Below, in pieces: positions 10,978 through 21,440 of a stretch of 64,000 nucleotides of DNA. The notes beneath the pieces were generated by a model. The model made no database searches and was not told where the DNA came from. It worked only from the letters and a program-made list of their open reading frames with translations. The position numbers were made by a program, and so were the translations under genes. The number at the start of each line of letters is the position of its first letter. Within the stretch, counting starts at the first letter, position 1. Source of the stretch: Tubulanus polymorphus (Eukaryota; Nemertea; Palaeonemertea; Tubulaniformes; Tubulanidae); the NCBI RefSeq assembly GCF_964204645.1, contig NW_027437438.1, forward strand, positions 1 through 64,000, given 5' to 3'.

Positions 10978-12169
10978 ATGATACTAGATAGTTAAAGTTA
11001 AAGAATTCTAGTATTGACTACTGATACTAGCTATTTCAATTTAAAGAATTTCTATTTGAATCTATTCAAAATATAAAGTATTCTCTTTTGAAAAGAAAGT
11101 ATTAAAAATATAATAGAATTCACTAGCTAGTTGAAGTTATAGTTTTTTAAATACTTTTTATTTAAATTAGGATTTAATATCTCACTACTATTGTCTATCT
11201 ATTAGGAGCAGTAATTATAACTGTCCAGATAAGTCATTTCCGATCCTTGATAATAAATCCTAAAACTGAAAATAAATTCAAAGAAACCACTGATGGAAAT
11301 ACTATTTCATAACCACACATATATTTTATTCTACAATCATTATCGATTTCCACATTCCAAGCCGCTCGGCAGCCGAGCGGTAAGGTATGCGTGGAATGCA
11401 GGAATCAATAAAGTATAATACAACATCTGTCACTGTGTGTGACATTAACAACAGCTGAATGACGCAATTGAAATTTCGGCAAACGTAATGCATTGAAAGC
11501 CTATACAGTAAGGCTAAACTGCTACAGTCTCACGAGTTGAAATATCCATTATTTCTGATTCCACATCCATCTATCTTCACTTTCTTGATTCAATGGCCTT
11601 CATTTTGTTATCTAAAAGATAAATATCTAGCGTAGAATAAAACTAACTTGAAGTTGTAGTTGTAAAATATTAATTACAGCACTTAAACATGACCATTTTG
11701 TGGCGCATCTTACCAGGATAAGTTTTACATGTTTAGCGTTTCCCAACGCCTTAATAACAACAAAAACAGTACTTACATTTATAACTGTAAACTCCTAAAA
11801 TTGTGTTTATAGAGAGAATATCCTATACGTTCCTATGCTTATGTGCTGCGCGTTTATAACTGCCAGTTATTCACTAGCTAAACACTGTCTGGTGCAACAG
11901 ATGTTCCTTTGTAATGTTATCGATTAATCCTTTTTAACTGAAATAGAACATTCGATCAATATTCAAATGAGATACACCCCATTCAACTGAATATGAAATG
12001 CGGCACAGATGTTTTTGTAAACAACCTAATACAATTACATACAGGCGGTTTGACATAGATCGAGAGTAACCGGTTTTCTAAGCGTTTAACATTCAACGTA
12101 TTTTTCATTATGTGTTAAATTCCATAATTCAACAAATGTCTTTGCTTTATCCAGTTGATCTAAATATAA
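10978..12169. other. Non-coding 1.2 kb with a GC-rich hairpin (left copy)
   Basis: There is no ORF. A GC-rich perfect stem, CCGCTCGGC-A-GCCGAGCGG (about 11360-11378), is enclosed by a second stem CATTCCA/TGGAATG. It stands out in surrounding DNA that is strongly AT-rich. Composition of the 3' part (11340-12100) is closer to host DNA than to the Polinton genes, so it may be an old insertion. The identical region in the right copy is 15655-16846. Confidence 0.6.
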
Positions 12170-12739
12170 CTATGAATCTAGTTTGTTAGATTTAATTATG
12201 TTTTCCTTCTTTTCTAAAGGTCTTAAATTCTTCCAACTCCAAATAAGTTTTTTATTGTATTCATCATTCATGTTAAATCTAGATATTGGTAACACGTGAT
12301 CAATATGAAAGTATTCACCATAATTATCTATATTCATTTTATCATCGAATTGAAATATAATCCATGATTTGAGAAATTCATCTGAACAACCCAATAAATT
12401 AGATAATGTTTCTGAATGTGTTTCTTTGTTGAATAATTGTGTTAATCTAGATCTTAAGCATTGTTTTAATCTAAAATTAATATCTGTTTGATATCTTACT
12501 CTCATATCTTCTGTCATATAATCATTGTAAGCTTCTCTATTATCTTCTCGATATTGTTTGGTATATAGTTTAGTACAAGTTTTACAGCAATATTGAAAAC
12601 CATCTTTGCTAATCTTACGCTTACTAAATTCTGTTAAAGCTAATTTATCTAATTCACACTTAGAACACTTCTTGTAGTATATATTTATGACGCCAGTGTT
12701 ATTTCTAATATTTATAGTATGTGGTTGTTCTGATTCCAT
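12170..12739 (-). CDS. HNH endonuclease with N-terminal Cys-rich motif (left copy)
   Basis: 189 residues, intact and apparently identical to the right copy. Two CxxC pairs (CSKC, CKTC) near the N-terminus resemble a zinc ribbon. The C-terminus contains the HNH pattern: HIDHVLP, a central N in the SWKNLRPLEKKEN segment, and a final NIIKSNK. HNH enzymes cut DNA with one divalent metal. A role in element mobility, genome processing or host or rival DNA cleavage is possible but not shown. The start is class II: an A-tract and TATGTAT upstream of TAAATGG. Element B has no equivalent. Confidence 0.8.
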   Translation of the reverse strand: MESEQPHTINIRNNTGVINIYYKKCSKCELDKLALTEFSKRKISKDGFQYCCKTCTKLYTKQYREDNREAYNDYMTEDMRVRYQTDINFRLKQCLRSRLTQLFNKETHSETLSNLLGCSDEFLKSWIIFQFDDKMNIDNYGEYFHIDHVLPISRFNMNDEYNKKLIWSWKNLRPLEKKENIIKSNKLDS

Positions 12740-12902
12740 TTATTATACATATTTTTTTACTAAATTTATTTTAGAAGTTATTCATTTATATGTTATTCAT
12801 GAATATGTATGAATTATTTCAATAAAACTTTACTAACACCTTTAATGTTTAAAAATCTAACTCATACAAATATAAATATTGAAATATGTTTAAAATATAC
12901 CT

Positions 12903-12972
12903 ATGTATTAGATACCCTATTAGATACCCTATTAGATACCCTAATACCTGATACCCTATTAGATACCTTAAT
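12903..12972. repeat. 12-bp tandem repeat between HNH and zinc-finger genes (left copy)
   Basis: Several copies of ATTAGATACCCT, one degenerate (CTAATACCTGATACCCT), form a short array. It lies upstream of the HNH start and downstream of the zinc-finger stop. The same array is present in the right copy at 17580-17649. Confidence 0.8.
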
Positions 12973-13116
12973 TACTTAAAACCCCCTTTTTTATTTACTA
13001 TTATTTTATACAATTTTCAACCTTTATTACTTTTTGAGTGTTAGATAATTACTTTCTGAATCACTTTCATCATCACTCTCCAATTCATCATCAGACCCTA
13101 ACAATTTATTCAAATG

Positions 13117-13868
13117 CTATACCGTATCTTCATAAATAATTGGTTTATTGATATACTTATTAGTCATCTCAACTATATCTTTATTTTCTGATTTAAGTTT
13201 CATAGAATCTTTATTATCAATGCGCTTTCCTGTATTTTCATTATTATCTATATAAGTGTTTGCTCCTAATATTTCATTTACAGTGTTTGATTCTAATATT
13301 TTATTAGCATCGGTTAAATCTAATTCATCTTTATTAGGTGTTGCTAATAATAAATCTTTATATAATTCTTTACCATTTACTTTTTGATTTGAAACAAACT
13401 TTGTAACATATCTAAATGGGTGTTCTATAAATTCTTTTAAACCAACACGTTCTATAACATTATTTATATGTACCCTTGTATTCATATGTTTATTCCAATT
13501 TGATGTAGCGTTTGAAAATTCGCCTTTACAATAATCACAATAATTTATATTTTCACTAACATTTAATATTATTGCATTATTAGATGTAGAAGGTATTACA
13601 TTATTAGATGTAGAAGGTATTACATTATTAGATGTAGAGGGTATTACATTATTAGATGTAGAAGGTATTACATTATTAGATGTAGAAGGTATTACATTAC
13701 TTAAATTATCAACAACACCACTTTTATTATTATCGATTTCTATTAGTTTAGTTTTATAAATTTTGAAAATAGGATCAAATATCAAAGCTATATTACAAGG
13801 TATTACATAATATAAACCATCAATGTATCGATGTATGGAATATGTTTATATACTTTACCACCTTCCAT
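13117..13868 (-). pseudogene. C2H2-type zinc-finger protein with repeat linker, frameshifted (left copy)
   Basis: The start ATG is at 13868 in a class II signal (TAAAAATATATATAATAAATGG). About 14 codons on, a frameshift moves the reading to the frame that stays open to 13117. The linker is five copies of the octapeptide VIPSTSNN (24 bp unit). It is followed by one finger, CDYCKGEF...NKHMNTRVH, and a polar, acidic C-terminus. A single finger suggests DNA or protein binding. The orthologue in element B (38731) has the same layout but an unrelated octapeptide linker. Confidence 0.65.
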
Positions 13869-13900
13869 TTATTATATATATTTTTATTAAAGTTAAAATT

Positions 13901-15138
13901 TTAATACATAACACTATTTAATTGAGAATTTACAATATTTAATTGCGCGTCAGATATAATATAAATGTGCATTTTAAAATTTTCGATTCCTTTATTCTTT
14001 GTCATGAATAATTGTATTCCATCTTTGTGTTGTGTAATTTTTTTCCAGAACCATGTAATGAATTATCCTCTGTTGTTCTAAAATCTAACCATAATGCATA
14101 TTTATTACCGGTATAATAATCAATTTGATTAATGTTACAATTTTCAGATGATTTTACTTTTTCATTCAAAAAATGTTTTCTAATTTCTGGCGATTGATCA
14201 ATCATTCTCATTCCTTGACAAAATATTTTATTTGCTATTCCTTCGATAGTTATTTCTACTTTTGTTATTTCAGGATTATAATAATTATCAACATTTATTG
14301 CACCATTAGTATATTTTGCAATGGTAAAAAATATTAATATACCTTTAATAGATCTTCTTGGGAAGTTCTCATTAATAATTTCATCATTTGCATTAATAGT
14401 TACAGTTTTAAATTCATCAATATAATCATATAATAATGAAAATCCTTGATTGTATAGAATTTGAATTATACTTGAAATATTTTCATCAGTTACTGTATCA
14501 TATTCTAAACATATATTCGATAATTTATAACTCATATCTTTATTAACGCTAGATATTACGATTTCATTAACAGGAGCAAATGTTATTTCGAATATAACGT
14601 CTTCTTGAATTGCATATTTATATAAAGGCGCATTGTTATTTATCAATTCAAAGTCTAATGGAATTTTATATTTGCTTCCATAAATCTTTTTAATCAAATT
14701 ATCTGTGGCACGAGTTACTATTGCGTCATTAGCTCCTGATCTTAATTTATTTTGGATTTCTGATTGGATTCCTTGAAATATCATATTATTTCTATTTTCT
14801 TTAGTTAACCATAAATCTTTATAATGCATAAATAAATTATAATCATCTAATGAGAAAACTGTTTCTGGACCAATCTTTATTGTTAACTTTTTAATCAAAT
14901 ATCTTCCAACATTATCAACAACATAATTATTATTATTACCGGTTACTTTTATATCGGCTGATAAATAAATACTATTTGGAACATAAAAAGTATTTTGTGT
15001 TAATCGAGGAATTCTAACATATAAAGTTTCATCAGGATTAATATTAGAAGGGTTATGAGTAATTATATGATGTGATCTTTCTGCTTTAGCATTAGATATT
15101 CTATGATTCTTAGAAGGATTGATATAACTCCCACTCAT
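13901..15138 (-). pseudogene. Candidate major capsid protein (jelly-roll type), frameshifted near C-terminus (left copy)
   Basis: 378 codons are open (15138-14002). After a one-base deletion near codon 371 the C-terminal 30-odd codons continue in another frame to 13901, judged against element B. The sequence is rich in beta-strand-like segments (FYVPNSIYLSADIKV, YLIKKLTIKIGPETVF, DVIFEITFAPVNEIV, SIKGILIFFTIAKY). Length and position, after the coiled-coil/membrane gene, fit the double jelly-roll capsid protein of Polintons. The family call rests on resemblance and context, not a profile search. The start is class I: AATTTTTTT six bases before TAAATG. Confidence 0.6.
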
Positions 15139-15158
15139 TTATTTAACAAAAAAATTAA

Positions 15159-15650
15159 TTATTTATTTTTGATCATGTTTACTAAACCAAAAATAATAGC
15201 ACTTACAACTGTAATTAAAAATAAAATAATATGTTCAGCAGCAAAGTTAATAATGTTTCCTGCAGATTTCAATATAAAACCAACAATTGATGCAATAACT
15301 CCTGGCAATGCTGCAGCAGATTTCTTTGATAGTTCCCATAAATATTTTGCTAATTTCTTTAAACCATCCTTAACTTTATCTTGTGTAGAATTAATATCAT
15401 TCGGGGGTTTATCTGGTTTATTTGGAGTAGGTGTAGATTTCAAAGCATTTGATATTGCTAAACCAATTGTTGTAAATACCATAGTTACAGATGTTAGAAT
15501 GGAAAGAATTGTTATACCTTCTAACTTAAATAATAATCTTATTCTGTCTTTTAATGATATTTTAGAATTTGGTTTTATCAACAAATCTTTAAAAATAACT
15601 TTTAATTTTTTAATATGATTAAGATCATATGATTTTAATAATGTATCTCT
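15159..15650 (-). pseudogene. C-terminal fragment of the coiled-coil membrane protein (left copy)
   Basis: About 160 codons identical, except one substitution (S for L), to the end of the 529-residue protein at 19836-21425. The 5' part is missing because the tandem duplication junction cuts through the gene at about 15651. It keeps both C-terminal hydrophobic regions but has no start signal. The long plus-strand open frame here is a shadow. Confidence 0.85.
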
Positions 15651-15654
15651 ATCT

Positions 15655-16846
15655 ATGATACTAGATAGTTAAAGTTAAAGAATTCTAGTATTGACTACTG
15701 ATACTAGCTATTTCAATTTAAAGAATTTCTATTTGAATCTATTCAAAATATAAAGTATTCTCTTTTGAAAAGAAAGTATTAAAAATATAATAGAATTCAC
15801 TAGCTAGTTGAAGTTATAGTTTTTTAAATACTTTTTATTTAAATTAGGATTTAATATCTCACTACTATTGTCTATCTATTAGGAGCAGTAATTATAACTG
15901 TCCAGATAAGTCATTTCCGATCCTTGATAATAAATCCTAAAACTGAAAATAAATTCAAAGAAACCACTGATGGAAATACTATTTCATAACCACACATATA
16001 TTTTATTCTACAATCATTATCGATTTCCACATTCCAAGCCGCTCGGCAGCCGAGCGGTAAGGTATGCGTGGAATGCAGGAATCAATAAAGTATAATACAA
16101 CATCTGTCACTGTGTGTGACATTAACAACAGCTGAATGACGCAATTGAAATTCCGGCAAACGTAATGCATTGAAAGCCTATACAGTAAGGCTAAACTGCT
16201 ACAGTCTCATGAGTTGAAATATCCATTATTTCTGATTCCACATCCATCTATCTTCACTTTCTTGATCCAATGGCCTTCACTTTGTTATCTAAAAGATAAA
16301 TATCTAGCGTAGAATAAAACTAACTTGAAGTTGTAGTTGTAAAATATTAATTACAGCACTTAAACATGACCATTTTGTGGCGCATCTTACCAGGATAAGT
16401 TTTACATGTTTAGCGTTTCCCAACGCCTTAATAACAACAAAAACAGTACTTACATTTATAACTGTAAACTCCTAAAATTGTGTTTATAGAGAGAATATCC
16501 TATACGTTCCTATGCTTATGTGCTGCGCGTTTATAACTGCCAGTTATTCACTAGCTAAACACTGTCTGGTGCAACAGATGTTCCTTTGTAATGTTATCGA
16601 TTAATCCTTTTTAACTGAAATAGAACATTCGATCAATATTCAAATGAGATACACCCCATTCAACTGAATATGAAATGCGGCACAGATGTTTTTGTAAACA
16701 ACCTAATACAATTACATACAGGCGGTTTGACATAGATCGAGAGTAACCGGTTTTCTAAGCGTTTAACATTCAACGTATTTTTCATTATGTGTTAAATTCC
16801 ATAATTCAACAAATGTCTTTGCTTTATCCAGTTGATCTAAATATAA
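15655..16846. other. Non-coding 1.2 kb with a GC-rich hairpin (right copy)
   Basis: Same content as 10978-12169, including the GC-rich stem at about 16037-16055. No gene is supported. Confidence 0.6.
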
Positions 16847-17416
16847 CTATGAATCTAGTTTGTTAGATTTAATTATGTTTTCCTTCTTTTCTAAAGGTCT
16901 TAAATTCTTCCAACTCCAAATAAGTTTTTTATTGTATTCATCATTCATGTTAAATCTAGATATTGGTAACACGTGATCAATATGAAAGTATTCACCATAA
17001 TTATCTATATTCATTTTATCATCGAATTGAAATATAATCCATGATTTGAGAAATTCATCTGAACAACCCAATAAATTAGATAATGTTTCTGAATGTGTTT
17101 CTTTGTTGAATAATTGTGTTAATCTAGATCTTAAGCATTGTTTTAATCTAAAATTAATATCTGTTTGATATCTTACTCTCATATCTTCTGTCATATAATC
17201 ATTGTAAGCTTCTCTATTATCTTCTCGATATTGTTTGGTATATAGTTTAGTACAAGTTTTACAGCAATATTGAAAACCATCTTTGCTAATCTTACGCTTA
17301 CTAAATTCTGTTAAAGCTAATTTATCTAATTCACACTTAGAACACTTCTTGTAGTATATATTTATGACGCCAGTGTTATTTCTAATATTTATAGTATGTG
17401 GTTGTTCTGATTCCAT
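16847..17416 (-). CDS. HNH endonuclease (right copy)
   Basis: The protein is identical in sequence to 12170-12739. The intact frame in both copies contrasts with the frameshifted capsid and zinc-finger genes on either side, although the time since duplication may be too short to mean much. It has the same class II start signal. Confidence 0.8.
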   Translation of the reverse strand: MESEQPHTINIRNNTGVINIYYKKCSKCELDKLALTEFSKRKISKDGFQYCCKTCTKLYTKQYREDNREAYNDYMTEDMRVRYQTDINFRLKQCLRSRLTQLFNKETHSETLSNLLGCSDEFLKSWIIFQFDDKMNIDNYGEYFHIDHVLPISRFNMNDEYNKKLIWSWKNLRPLEKKENIIKSNKLDS

Positions 17417-17793
17417 TTATTATACATATTTTTTTACTAAATTTATTTTAGAAGTTATTCATTTATATGTTATTCATGAATATGTATGAATTATTTCAAT
17501 AAAACTTTACTAACACCTTTAATGTTTAAAAATCTAACTCATACAAATATAAATATTGAAATATGTTTAAAATATACCTATGTATTAGATACCCTATTAG
17601 ATACCCTATTAGATACCCTAATACCTGATACCCTATTAGATACCTTAATTACTTAAAACCCCCTTTTTTATTTACTATTATTTTATACAATTTTCAACCT
17701 TTATTACTTTTTGAGTGTTAGATAATTACTTTCTGAATCACTTTCATCATCACTCTCCAATTCATCATCAGACCCTAACAATTTATTCAAATG

Positions 17794-18545
17794 CTATACC
17801 GTATCTTCATAAATAATTGGTTTATTGATATACTTATTAGTCATCTCAACTATATCTTTATTTTCTGATTTAAGTTTCATAGAATCTTTATTATCAATGC
17901 GCTTTCCTGTATTTTCATTATTATCTATATAAGTGTTTGCTCCTAATATTTCATTTACAGTGTTTGATTCTAATATTTTATTAGCATCGGTTAAATCTAA
18001 TTCATCTTTATTAGGTGTTGCTAATAATAAATCTTTATATAATTCTTTACCATTTACTTTTTGATTTGAAACAAACTTTGTAACATATCTAAATGGGTGT
18101 TCTATAAATTCTTTTAAACCAACACGTTCTATAACATTATTTATATGTACCCTTGTATTCATATGTTTATTCCAATTTGATGTAGCGTTTGAAAATTCGC
18201 CTTTACAATAATCACAATAATTCATATTTTCACTAACATTTAATATTATTGCATTATTAGATGTAGAAGGTATTACATTATTAGATGTAGAAGGTATTAC
18301 ATTATTAGATGAAGAGGGTATTACATTATTAGATGTAGAAGGTATTACATTATTAGATGTAGAAGGTATTACATTACTTAAATTATCAACAACACCACTT
18401 TTATTATTATCGATTTCTATTAGTTTAGTTTTATAAATTTTGAAAATAGGATCAAATATCAAAGCTATATTACAAGGTATTACATAATATAAACCATCAA
18501 TGTATCGATGTATGGAATATGTTTATATACTTTACCACCTTCCAT
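17794..18545 (-). pseudogene. Zinc-finger protein with repeat linker, frameshifted (right copy)
   Basis: Duplicate of 13117-13868 with the same early frameshift. One linker unit reads VIPSSSNN, and the residue before the finger is M where the left copy has I. The 12-bp array lies downstream (17580-17649). Confidence 0.65.
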
Positions 18546-18577
18546 TTATTATATATATTTTTATTAAAGTTAAAATT

Positions 18578-19815
18578 TTAATACATAACACTATTTAATT
18601 GAGAATTTACAATATTTAATTGCGCGTCAGATATAATATAAATGTGCATTTTAAAATTTTCGATTCCTTTATTCTTTGTCATGAATAATTGTATTCCATC
18701 TTTGTGTTGTGTAATTTTTTTCCAGAACCATGTAATGAATTATCCTCTGTTGTTCTAAAATCTAACCATAATGCATATTTATTACCGGTATAATAATCAA
18801 TTTGATTAATGTTACAATTTTCAGATGATTTTACTTTTTCATTCAAAAAATGTTTTCTAATTTCTGGCGATTGATCAATCATTCTCATTCCTTGACAAAA
18901 TATTTTATTTGCTATTCCTTCGATAGTTATTTCTACTTTTGTTATTTCAGGATTATAATAATTATCAACATTTATTGCACCATTAGTATATTTTGCAATG
19001 GTAAAAAATATTAATATACCTTTAATAGATCTTCTTGGGAAGTTCTCATTAATAATTTCATCATTTGCATTAATAGTTACAGTTTTAAATTCATCAATAT
19101 AATCATATAATAATGAAAATCCTTGATTGTATTGAGTTTGAATTATACTTGAAATATTTTCATCAGTTACTGTATCATATTCTAAACATATATTCGATAA
19201 TTTATAACTCATATCTTTATTAACGCTAGATATTACGATTTCATTAACAGGAGCAAATGTTATTTCGAATATAACGTCTTCTTGAATTGCATATTTATAT
19301 AAAGGCGCATTGTTATTTATCAATTCAAAGTCTAATGGAATTTTATATTTGCTTCCATAAATCTTTTTAATCAAATTATCTGTGGCACGAGTTACTATTG
19401 CGTCATTAGCTCCTGATCTTAATTTATTTTGGATTTCTGATTGGATTCCTTGAAATATCATATTATTTCTATTTTCTTTAGTTAACCATAAATCTTTATA
19501 ATGCATAAATAAATTATAATCATCTAATGAGAAAACTGTTTCTGGACCAATCTTTATTGTTAACTTTTTAATCAAATATCTTCCAACATTATCAACAACA
19601 TAATTATTATTATTACCGGTTACTTTTATATCGGCTGATAAATAAATACTATTTGGAACATAAAAAGTATTTTGTGTTAATCGAGGAATTCTAACATATA
19701 AAGTTTCATCAGGATTAATATTAGAAGGGTTATGAGTAATTATATGATGTGATCTTTCTGCTTTAGCATTAGATATTCTATGATTCTTAGAAGGATTGAT
19801 ATAACTCCCACTCAT
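18578..19815 (-). pseudogene. Candidate major capsid protein, frameshifted near C-terminus (right copy)
   Basis: Duplicate of 13901-15138 carrying the same one-base deletion near the end. Element B preserves the undeleted frame at the same point (38560-38580), which shows that the A copies are shifted. The truncated product would be 378 residues, lacking the last strand region. Confidence 0.6.
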
Positions 19816-19835
19816 TTATTTAACAAAAAAATTAA

Positions 19836-21425
19836 TTATTTATTTTTGATCATGTTTACTAAACCAAAAATAATAGCACTTACAACTGTAATTAAAAATA
19901 AAATAATATGTTCAGCAGCAAAGTTAATAATGTTTCCTGCAGATTTCAATATAAAACCAACAATTAATGCAATAACTCCTGGCAATGCTGCAGCAGATTT
20001 CTTTGATAGTTCCCATAAATATTTTGCTAATTTCTTTAAACCATCCTTAACTTTATCTTGTGTAGAATTAATATCATTCGGGGGTTTATCTGGTTTATTT
20101 GGAGTAGGTGTAGATTTCAAAGCATTTGATATTGCTAAACCAATTGTTGTAAATACCATAGTTACAGATGTTAGAATGGAAAGAATTGTTATACCTTCTA
20201 ACTTAAATAATAATCTTATTCTGTCTTTTAATGATATTTTAGAATTTGGTTTTATCAACAAATCTTTAAAAATAACTTTTAATTTTTTAATATGATTAAG
20301 ATCATATGATTTTAATAATGTATCTCTTTCTTCTTTTTGTAATTTTATGTTATATTTTAAATCATCTGTTTCTTTTTCTAAAGCTAACTTTCTGCTTTCA
20401 TAATTAGCTTCCTCGATTGATTGAAGATTTTTATCTAATTTTAATTGTTCTAATTTTTCATTTGCGATAGCAAATTCTTTTTCTAACATGGTTATTTTAG
20501 AAAATCTCATATTAATATTAGCATTTTCATCAGCTGATTCTTGAATACCTTTAATTTCTCTTCGTGTTTGTTCAGGAAATGCTTCCAATTCATCATCAGT
20601 TAATTTAAGAAATCCTTTTTCTAGTAAAGATTGTATTCGATTTATTCCAGTTTCAGTGCCGGGTGTATCTAAAATACTATTCATCTCTTCGTCAAATGAA
20701 TGAACTGCATCAAACATTTTATCATAATGTTTCACTAATTCTAATTGATTTGAATCATTATCAATTTGTTGAATATCTCTTCTCGATGTTTCTGGTGTTG
20801 AAGATCTTAATTTATTTAATCGATCTCTATACTCTTCCATTTCTGTTTCTGAATTTGTATTTATCATTTTTAATAAGTTATCAATTCTTTCACTGAATAC
20901 TCCTATATTATCCTTTCTTTCTTCTTTTGTAATATCAGTTATTTCATTACTAATACTTATTCTCTTAATTCTTTCTGTTTCTAAATTTTTCAAAGTTGAT
21001 TCCGCTATTATTTTAGGTAGTTTTGTTCTATGATCAGTGATATCAATATAATAATCACCATCCAAATTATAATAACATTTACCTTTAAAAAGTTTTAAAT
21101 CTTCTATTAAAAGTTCAGCACCTCTATTACTTATATTATACCCAGATCTTTCAAATGCAGGTTTGAATTTATAAATATATTCATTATAATCTAATCTTTT
21201 TTTTACTAAACCTGGGTCAAAATTTTCAGTAGGTATTCTCGATATAGTTCTTCTATCATGTTCTTCTGTTGATGTGGCTTTAGAACCACTATCTGCTAAA
21301 TTAGAATTATATTCTATTTTATTATCATTACTAAAACTTGTTTCATCAAAATCAGGTGGTTGTTCATCACTTATACCGGGTTCATCTAAAGGATCCAATG
21401 GAATATCTTCTCCACCTTCTGCCAT
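19836..21425 (-). CDS. Coiled-coil protein with C-terminal membrane segments
   Basis: 529 residues, intact. The N-terminus is acidic and proline-containing (EDIPLDPLDEPGISDEQ). The centre (about 150-390) is rich in charged heptad-like helices. The C-terminus has a hydrophobic segment (ITILSILTSVTMVFTTIGLAI), a proline/threonine linker (STPTPNKPDKPP), and a second hydrophobic block ending VVSAIIFGLVNMIKNK. A membrane-anchored virion or entry-related protein is plausible, but the family is not recognised. Its start is class I (AATTTTTT, six bases, TAAATGG) and it directly precedes the capsid candidate. Only this full copy has its 5' half. Confidence 0.7.
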   Translation of the reverse strand: MAEGGEDIPLDPLDEPGISDEQPPDFDETSFSNDNKIEYNSNLADSGSKATSTEEHDRRTISRIPTENFDPGLVKKRLDYNEYIYKFKPAFERSGYNISNRGAELLIEDLKLFKGKCYYNLDGDYYIDITDHRTKLPKIIAESTLKNLETERIKRISISNEITDITKEERKDNIGVFSERIDNLLKMINTNSETEMEEYRDRLNKLRSSTPETSRRDIQQIDNDSNQLELVKHYDKMFDAVHSFDEEMNSILDTPGTETGINRIQSLLEKGFLKLTDDELEAFPEQTRREIKGIQESADENANINMRFSKITMLEKEFAIANEKLEQLKLDKNLQSIEEANYESRKLALEKETDDLKYNIKLQKEERDTLLKSYDLNHIKKLKVIFKDLLIKPNSKISLKDRIRLLFKLEGITILSILTSVTMVFTTIGLAISNALKSTPTPNKPDKPPNDINSTQDKVKDGLKKLAKYLWELSKKSAAALPGVIALIVGFILKSAGNIINFAAEHIILFLITVVSAIIFGLVNMIKNK

Positions 21426-21440
21426 TTACATAATAAAAAA

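Larger units (their letters stand above)
10978..15654 (-). repeat. Left copy of a 4,677 bp tandem duplication
   Basis: Every position here matches the sequence 4,677 bp to the right (15655-20331). By eye I found about nine substitutions, so the copies are nearly identical and the event is recent. The unit contains 1.2 kb of non-coding DNA, the HNH gene, the zinc-finger gene, the capsid candidate and the last part of the coiled-coil gene. Both copies share the same capsid and zinc-finger frameshifts, so those breaks predate the duplication. The junction at 15651-15657 reads ATCTATG. Confidence 0.95.
15655..20331 (-). repeat. Right copy of the 4,677 bp tandem duplication
   Basis: This is the counterpart of 10978-15654. 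It is the likely source copy, because its right edge continues without a break into the full-length coiled-coil gene. Differences seen by eye include two adjacent substitutions in the capsid gene (IQIL versus IQTQ), one serine codon in the zinc-finger linker, and a few in the non-coding part. Confidence 0.95.

Noticed and set aside
12903-12972. CRISPR-like array
   Set aside because: The 12-bp units are contiguous without spacers, in eukaryotic DNA. It is a simple tandem repeat.
15103-15618. Plus-strand 171-codon frame, repeated at 19780-20295
   Set aside because: Antisense shadow of the coiled-coil and capsid genes. No start signal and no conserved features of its own.
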